NCBI GenBank assembly: GCA_938042265.1
Contig: CALIRN010000071.1
Coordinates: forward strand, 1-18,797
Length of the DNA: 18,797 bases
Origin: an uncultured Eubacteriaceae bacterium
GTDB taxonomy: Bacteria; Bacillota; Clostridia; Lachnospirales; CAG-274
Direction: 5' to 3'
Position 1 is the first letter of the stretch, and every line of letters starts with the position of its first letter. The notes below the pieces were generated by a model. It ran no database searches and had not been told where the DNA came from. It saw nothing but the letters and a program-made list of their open reading frames with translations. The position numbers and the translations under genes are program-made. Below are positions 13,574 to 18,797 of the stretch, in pieces.

Positions 13574-16500
13574 ATGAAAAAGACTAGAGCCACAGCATTG
13601 CTCCTTGCTTCTGTAATGGTATTTACAAGCCTGCCAAGCAATGTTATGGCGGATGATTTAGCTGTAAGTGAGTCATCTGTTGCTGTCGATGTTTCTGACG
13701 ATGCAACCTCTGAGGCAGCCGCCGACCTTAGTGCAATGGCACTTGAGGGATGGACATCAGGTTGGACAGGTGCTAAGGATCAGGATAAAAATGTACAGAC
13801 AACACCAATGGATGATGGAGTAAGAATTCGTATGACCAAGGCTGGCAACGGTAAATTAAGCAATGATGAGGATTCTCTTGCTTATTATGTTTACGAGGCT
13901 CCTGTAACTGCGGATTTTAAGCTTAGTGCTACTGTTACGGTTGACGGTTATAATTCACTGGGCTCATCAAACCCACAGCAGTCCTCCTTTGGTATGTTAA
14001 TCCTTGACAACTTATATTCAAAGGCATTGGATAACACAACATACGCAAACAACATTATGATTTCGTCATATATGACCAAGAGTGCTGCAACAGAGGCAAG
14101 TATTTCCGCTATCCACAGATACAACGGCACAAGAGCTGTTGACACCAATCTTGTAAGCGGTCTTACTACTTCAACAACAAAGGGAGATGTAGGTCCTTTT
14201 GAGATGAGTATTTCCAAGACAGGAAATACAGTTAAGGTCAGCGTTGACGGTACAGAGTACACATACGATACTGACGCCCTTGCAACAAATCCGATAATAC
14301 CTTATTATTCGGATAATATTTATCTGGGCTTTTATGTTGCCCGCGATGGTGACGTTACTTTCAGTAATGTAAGCTTTGAGCTTGATACACGTACGGTAGA
14401 GTCTCTTGAGCTTTTAAGCGCGCCTGATAAAACTGATTATATTATTGATGATGAGCTTGACTTAAGCGGTCTTGAAATCAAGGCTACCTTTACAGACGGT
14501 ACAACAGAGATAATTGAAGATTACTCTATAAGCGGTTTTGATACATCTACTAAGGGTGACAAGGTTATGACAATTTCAAGAGGCTCTCAGTCGGTTGAAA
14601 TACCTTACACCGTATCTCCTGTAATGTGTACAAAGCTTACGGTTACTACACTGCCTATATACAGTGAATATTATATTGGACAGCGCTTTGTTCTTACTGC
14701 TTTTGAGGCTGAGGCCGAGTATAATAACGGCACAAAGGCTGTTGTTTCAAGTGAAGAGTGTTCTTTCTTCATTAATGGTGAAGAAATTAAGGAGGGCTAC
14801 TACTTTACTAAGAGTGATTTGGGAACAAAGACCATAACTGTCAGACATGCAGCTACAGAAACTGTTGAGGAATCACCTGCATCTGCAAGCTTTACTGTTT
14901 CAGTTGAGGATTATACCCTTTCGGGCATAATGATTGGTAATATGCCTACAAAGACAGATTATGCTCCTAATGATGAGGTTGACTCAAAGGGTCTTACGGT
15001 ACGTGCAATTTATACAAACGCTGACGGCGATGTTAAGTATGCACTGCTTGATGAGGATGAGTATGAGCTTCTTCCCGCAGATACATCAAATTTGGGTACA
15101 ACAACCGTTACGGTAAGACATCTTAAGGATACAAGCTTAACAACTACATTTAACATTAATGTGGTTACAAAATCCCCTGTTGCCTTTACTTTAAAGCATT
15201 ACCCAAGAACAACCTATCAGATTGGCGAGGATTTTTCAACAGAGGGTATGAAGGCAACTATCCTTTATAACAATGACGATGTTGAACTTACGGATGCTTA
15301 TACCGTTGATTTAAGTAACTTTGACAGCTCTGCCGAGGGTACTGTAAGTGTTAGTATTATACCTGATAATACACTTTTTGACCCTATTGAGCTTGCAGTT
15401 ACAATTACTGCGGAAAAGACATACTACTGGAAGAGCACTGCTTTTGGTGCTTCCGCAACAGCAAGCGTAAACACAGCTAAGGAAACTCTTGACGAAAACG
15501 GCAACGTTGAGTCTGTAAATGTCCGTTCATGGAACGGTGCAGGCAAGATTACTAAGGATCATGACGGTATTGCTTACTACTATACAAGAGTAAATGCAGA
15601 CAATAACTTTACTATTTCTGCAGATATCCTTGTAAATGATTATCTTGAACAGGATAATACGGACGAAAAGCGTAATGGTCAGGAAGCCTTTGGTATCATG
15701 GCAAGAGACACCATACCTTTAAATCCTGATATGGATAAGCTTACAGAACAGGAGAAGAAAGATATCGAGGATGCTTTGGCTGCACAGGAGGCTGCAGGTA
15801 CAAGCAACTATATTCCAATGACTGCAGTTGCAAGCAAGGCTGAGCTTGATGAAAACGGCGAGCCTGTTCCTGCATGGAGCAACGGCAAAAACTATAAGGT
15901 TACATTCTCATCAAATATGGTTATTTTAGGCGGTTACAGCGGTACAAGCTGGCCTACTGATCCTAATGCGTTAAGCTATCAGAAGAATGCAACCATTAAC
16001 AGAATTAATCTTGTAATGAGAACGGGTGTTTATAATGCTGACGCTTCAGAAAGTGTTATTGAAAAGCTTGGTCCATACAAGCTTTCCGATACATTCCCTG
16101 CAAGAGGCAATAAATACAGAGTAACTCTTACAAAGATTAACGGTGGTATTTACGCAAAGTGCTATGACTATACTACAGGTGAGGAAAAGGAAACTTACCA
16201 GTATGCTCAGGATGATGAGGAGTTTGCAAACCTGTTTACACGTCAGGATGCAGAAAATATTTATGTTGGTTTCTTTGCTGCAAGATGGGCGGATATTACA
16301 GTTTCCAACTTTGAAATTCATGAAACTAACCCTGAAACAGACCCTATAACAAACAACGGCGAGGATGATCTTGTAGCTCCCGCAATTAAGCTTCAGTCAT
16401 CAGCTTATTCAACAACTACAAATTATAACTTAAGCCTTAGAGCTACAAACAAGCGGGGTGGTCTCGTTACTATCCAGCAGAACGGTAAGGTTGTATACAG

Positions 16501-18797
16501 AGATGAGCCTATTTCAAAGTCATCTTATGTACCGGTTGAGCTTGTTCCAAATTCTGTAAACCAGTTTACAGTACTTTATAAGCCGGACGCATCTGATGAT
16601 ATTACATCAACAGATGATGTAGTTATTAAGTTTAATGTAACACATAAGGATACCTTAGGCGAATATGATGTGCTTTACTGTGCACCTGACGGTGATGTTA
16701 CGGGTGACGGTACAAGAGAAAATCCGCTTGACATTTATTCTGCAGTAGGCTTCCTTGACCTTGGTAAAGAGGTTATTGCTCTTGAAGGTACCTACAAGAT
16801 GACTGAGGCATTCTCAATACCTGTAACAAACACAGGTGTTGCAAAGGCTTGGAAGACACTCCGTGCCGATGACGGTGCCACAGTAACTCTTGATATGCAG
16901 AACAAGTACGAGGGTATGACGCTTGACGGTTATTACTGGCATATTAAAGGCATCGACTTTACTAACTCGGGTGATAACCTTAAGCCTTTCCTGCTTGCAG
17001 GTAATCACTGTATTATTGAGGACTGTAAGTTCTATAATAACGGTGATACGGGCTTCCAGATAAGCCGTAGCTCGGACAGCAATATCAATATTGATATGTG
17101 GCCTGAATATAACGTAATAAAGGATTGTGAATCCTATAACAACTGTGATCCGGCTAAGATTAATGCTGATGGTTTCGGTCTTAAGCTTACGGTAGGTTAT
17201 GGTAACATTTTCCAGAGATGTATTTCTCACAATAATCTTGATGATGGTTATGACTCTTATACCAAGAAGGGTGAGGGCGTTATCGGTCCTGTAACCCTTG
17301 AAAGCTGTGTAGCTTATGATAATGGTAATATGCTCAATGACGACGGTACAACTACCTCCTATAACGGCGGCGGTAACAACGGCTTCAAGATGGGTGGCGA
17401 GAGTATTGCCGTACAGCATTATATGAAGGATTGTATTGCTTTTGAGAATAATTCAAACGGTCTTACAACAAATACAAATCCTGCACTTAAGATAAGAAAC
17501 TTTGTAAGCTATAAGAACAGCGGACGCGGCATCTACTTATACACAGGTGACGGACAGAGAAGCTTTAACTATGATCTTAAGGGCTGTGTATCTTATATGA
17601 ACGGCTCACCTGATTCGGTTGCTCCTCAGGACGTTGATTCCTATGTACAGTCAAGTACTAAAATTCCTGAAGTGCTTGTCGAGTATGTAAGTGAAGCTGT
17701 TTTAGACGCATTTATTGCAAACGGCGGTGTTATCGACAGCAGCAATGATGGTAATGTATGGCCTTTGGGTGTAAACCACTCAACAGTATCCGTAAATAAC
17801 CCATCCAACTATTGGAGCGGTGTAAATTGCGACGGAGAAACCATTACAGATGACTTCTTCAAGAGCGTTGATAAGAGTGTATCTATTACAAACGGTAAGT
17901 ATGCACAGGACGAGAACGGCGAGTTTATTTTAGGTGACTTCCTTGCTCGTGCAGTTGCTTATGTACACGATGCAGATGATGTAGTCATTTACCCTGACGG
18001 TCCTCAGAGCATTGAGGAAACAACAGAGGCTACAACAGCAGCTGCTACTGAAACTACTACTAAGAGCAGCAGCTCTTCAAACGGCGGTGGTTCTTCAAGC
18101 AGTAGTGGTGGCGGTTCTTCAAGCCATAAGGCTTCAGGTATCGCTTCTGAAACTACTACAGTTGAGGAAGAAACAACAGAGCGTACAACAGTTGAGGCTA
18201 AGTCCTTTGTAACACCTAGCGGTGTTGTAATCACTCCTCCTGTTGCAAGCGGCATCAGAGCTAACTTTACTGATATTGCAAGCCGTGCATGGGCTGTTGA
18301 TTCAATCAACAAGCTTGCTGCAGCAGGTATTGTAAGCGGTGTAAGCTCTGACAAATTTGCTCCTGATGCTTACAGCAAGAGAGCTGACTTTATTGTAATG
18401 CTTGTTAAGACCTTTGGTCTTACAGGTCCTGCAACAGACAACTTTGATGATGTAGAGGCAGGCAAGTACTATGCAAATGCTCTTGCAATTGCTAAGACTG
18501 CAGGTATTGCTACAGGCTACGGTGACGGTAACTTTGGTCCTGAAAAGACTATTACTAGACAGGATATGATGGTACTGGTTGCTAAGTCACTTGAGTTTGC
18601 AGGCATTGAGCTTGATACAAATACAGGTGTGCTTGACAGCTATGCAGACGCAGCAAAGATTGCTGATTACGCTAAGCCATATGTTGCAGCACTTATCAAC
18701 GCAGGCCTTGCAAGCGGTACAGATAATGGCATTGAGCCTTTGGCCCTTATTACAAGAGCACAGATGAGTGTACTTGTTGCTAACGTTTATGACGTTG
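13574..18797 (+). CDS. SLH-anchored multimodular pectate lyase (PL9), 3' end cut by window
   Basis: A secreted surface enzyme that should cleave polygalacturonate by beta-elimination outside the cell. The frame stays open for 1741 codons to the edge. Modules: signal peptide (1-26, cut after VMA); beta-sandwich, lectin-like (about 56-273); four Ig-like modules with the Big_3-like pattern TDYxxxDELDxxGLxxxA (about 275-350, 350-446, 447-530, 534-615); a second beta-sandwich (616-917); another Ig-like module (932-1029); PL9 beta-helix (1033-1442); T/S/G-rich linker (1476-1558); three SLH repeats (from about 1562, 1623 and 1688). In PL9, D1199, D1223, D1224 and D1227 keep the spacing I recall for the Pel9A calcium ligands, and K1272 in GFKMGG is the likely catalytic lysine. 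SLH repeats bind cell-wall polymers. AAGGAG lies 7 nt before the ATG. With three SLH repeats passed, little is probably missing. Confidence 0.93.
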   Translation, partial: MKKTRATALLLASVMVFTSLPSNVMADDLAVSESSVAVDVSDDATSEAAADLSAMALEGWTSGWTGAKDQDKNVQTTPMDDGVRIRMTKAGNGKLSNDEDSLAYYVYEAPVTADFKLSATVTVDGYNSLGSSNPQQSSFGMLILDNLYSKALDNTTYANNIMISSYMTKSAATEASISAIHRYNGTRAVDTNLVSGLTTSTTKGDVGPFEMSISKTGNTVKVSVDGTEYTYDTDALATNPIIPYYSDNIYLGFYVARDGDVTFSNVSFELDTRTVESLELLSAPDKTDYIIDDELDLSGLEIKATFTDGTTEIIEDYSISGFDTSTKGDKVMTISRGSQSVEIPYTVSPVMCTKLTVTTLPIYSEYYIGQRFVLTAFEAEAEYNNGTKAVVSSEECSFFINGEEIKEGYYFTKSDLGTKTITVRHAATETVEESPASASFTVSVEDYTLSGIMIGNMPTKTDYAPNDEVDSKGLTVRAIYTNADGDVKYALLDEDEYELLPADTSNLGTTTVTVRHLKDTSLTTTFNINVVTKSPVAFTLKHYPRTTYQIGEDFSTEGMKATILYNNDDVELTDAYTVDLSNFDSSAEGTVSVSIIPDNTLFDPIELAVTITAEKTYYWKSTAFGASATASVNTAKETLDENGNVESVNVRSWNGAGKITKDHDGIAYYYTRVNADNNFTISADILVNDYLEQDNTDEKRNGQEAFGIMARDTIPLNPDMDKLTEQEKKDIEDALAAQEAAGTSNYIPMTAVASKAELDENGEPVPAWSNGKNYKVTFSSNMVILGGYSGTSWPTDPNALSYQKNATINRINLVMRTGVYNADASESVIEKLGPYKLSDTFPARGNKYRVTLTKINGGIYAKCYDYTTGEEKETYQYAQDDEEFANLFTRQDAENIYVGFFAARWADITVSNFEIHETNPETDPITNNGEDDLVAPAIKLQSSAYSTTTNYNLSLRATNKRGGLVTIQQNGKVVYRDEPISKSSYVPVELVPNSVNQFTVLYKPDASDDITSTDDVVIKFNVTHKDTLGEYDVLYCAPDGDVTGDGTRENPLDIYSAVGFLDLGKEVIALEGTYKMTEAFSIPVTNTGVAKAWKTLRADDGATVTLDMQNKYEGMTLDGYYWHIKGIDFTNSGDNLKPFLLAGNHCIIEDCKFYNNGDTGFQISRSSDSNINIDMWPEYNVIKDCESYNNCDPAKINADGFGLKLTVGYGNIFQRCISHNNLDDGYDSYTKKGEGVIGPVTLESCVAYDNGNMLNDDGTTTSYNGGGNNGFKMGGESIAVQHYMKDCIAFENNSNGLTTNTNPALKIRNFVSYKNSGRGIYLYTGDGQRSFNYDLKGCVSYMNGSPDSVAPQDVDSYVQSSTKIPEVLVEYVSEAVLDAFIANGGVIDSSNDGNVWPLGVNHSTVSVNNPSNYWSGVNCDGETITDDFFKSVDKSVSITNGKYAQDENGEFILGDFLARAVAYVHDADDVVIYPDGPQSIEETTEATTAAATETTTKSSSSSNGGGSSSSSGGGSSSHKASGIASETTTVEEETTERTTVEAKSFVTPSGVVITPPVASGIRANFTDIASRAWAVDSINKLAAAGIVSGVSSDKFAPDAYSKRADFIVMLVKTFGLTGPATDNFDDVEAGKYYANALAIAKTAGIATGYGDGNFGPEKTITRQDMMVLVAKSLEFAGIELDTNTGVLDSYADAAKIADYAKPYVAALINAGLASGTDNGIEPLALITRAQMSVLVANVYDV

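Noticed and set aside
16814..17419. Minus-strand 201-codon ORF inside the PL9 gene
   Set aside because: It is antisense to a clear catalytic domain. Its composition (long runs of I, T and V) is what the reverse of this gene's codon usage produces, and it has no ribosome site.
18010..18130. Tandem repeat or CRISPR-like array in the Ser/Gly/Thr-rich segment
   Set aside because: The repetitiveness comes from coding low complexity (AGC, TCT, GGT, ACT codons) in an open frame, with no spacer-repeat periodicity. No CRISPR array or insertion sequence was seen anywhere in the window.
18004..18354. Minus-strand 116-codon ORF over the linker and SLH start
   Set aside because: It is low-complexity antisense of the Thr/Ser/Gly-rich linker.

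Overview
The window reads as a low-to-mid GC Gram-positive genome of the class Clostridia. Shine-Dalgarno sites are strong (GGAGG type), promoters are sigma-A-like, and the last protein carries S-layer homology (SLH) cell-wall anchor domains. A surface-anchored pectate lyase with SLH repeats beside cytoplasmic pectin enzymes is a layout I associate with pectin-specialist gut Clostridia such as Monoglobus. The genus is an inference and was not tested.

Layout. (1) Positions 1-5147, plus strand: the 3' part of a GyrB/ParE-like topoisomerase subunit, its GyrA/ParC-like partner, and a tightly linked membrane acyltransferase. (2) Positions 5148-6190: about 1 kb with no normal gene. It has a near-consensus promoter (5199-5227), an 11-bp perfect hairpin at the predicted RNA 5' end, four copies of a 17-nt motif close to GAGGTACAGTCCAATGA, several minimal ORFs, and a strong intrinsic terminator (5961-6004). 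I read it as an unrecognised RNA of about 770 nt; it is the most novel item here. (3) Positions 6191-7295, minus strand: an ECF sigma factor and its membrane-bound DUF4367-type anti-sigma partner. (4) Positions 7401-10773, minus strand: a three-gene pectin operon transcribed as pectin methylesterase (CE8), acetyl-esterase-like alpha/beta hydrolase, GH28 polygalacturonase. It has its own promoter and terminator, and none of the proteins has a signal peptide. (5) Positions 11009-13349: a MATE efflux pump (minus) divergent from an AraC-type regulator (plus), each with a recognisable promoter. (6) Positions 13574-18797, plus strand: a very large secreted protein with a signal peptide, two related beta-sandwich modules, Ig-like modules, a PL9 pectate lyase domain and three SLH repeats. 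It is cut by the window edge just after the third SLH repeat.

How it fits together. The SLH-anchored PL9 enzyme would cleave de-esterified pectin at the cell surface. The cytoplasmic esterases and the GH28 enzyme would then finish imported, still-decorated oligogalacturonides. No sugar transporter lies in the window, so the import step must be encoded elsewhere. The AraC protein is a plausible regulator of the pectin genes or of the MATE pump; the sequence alone does not say which.
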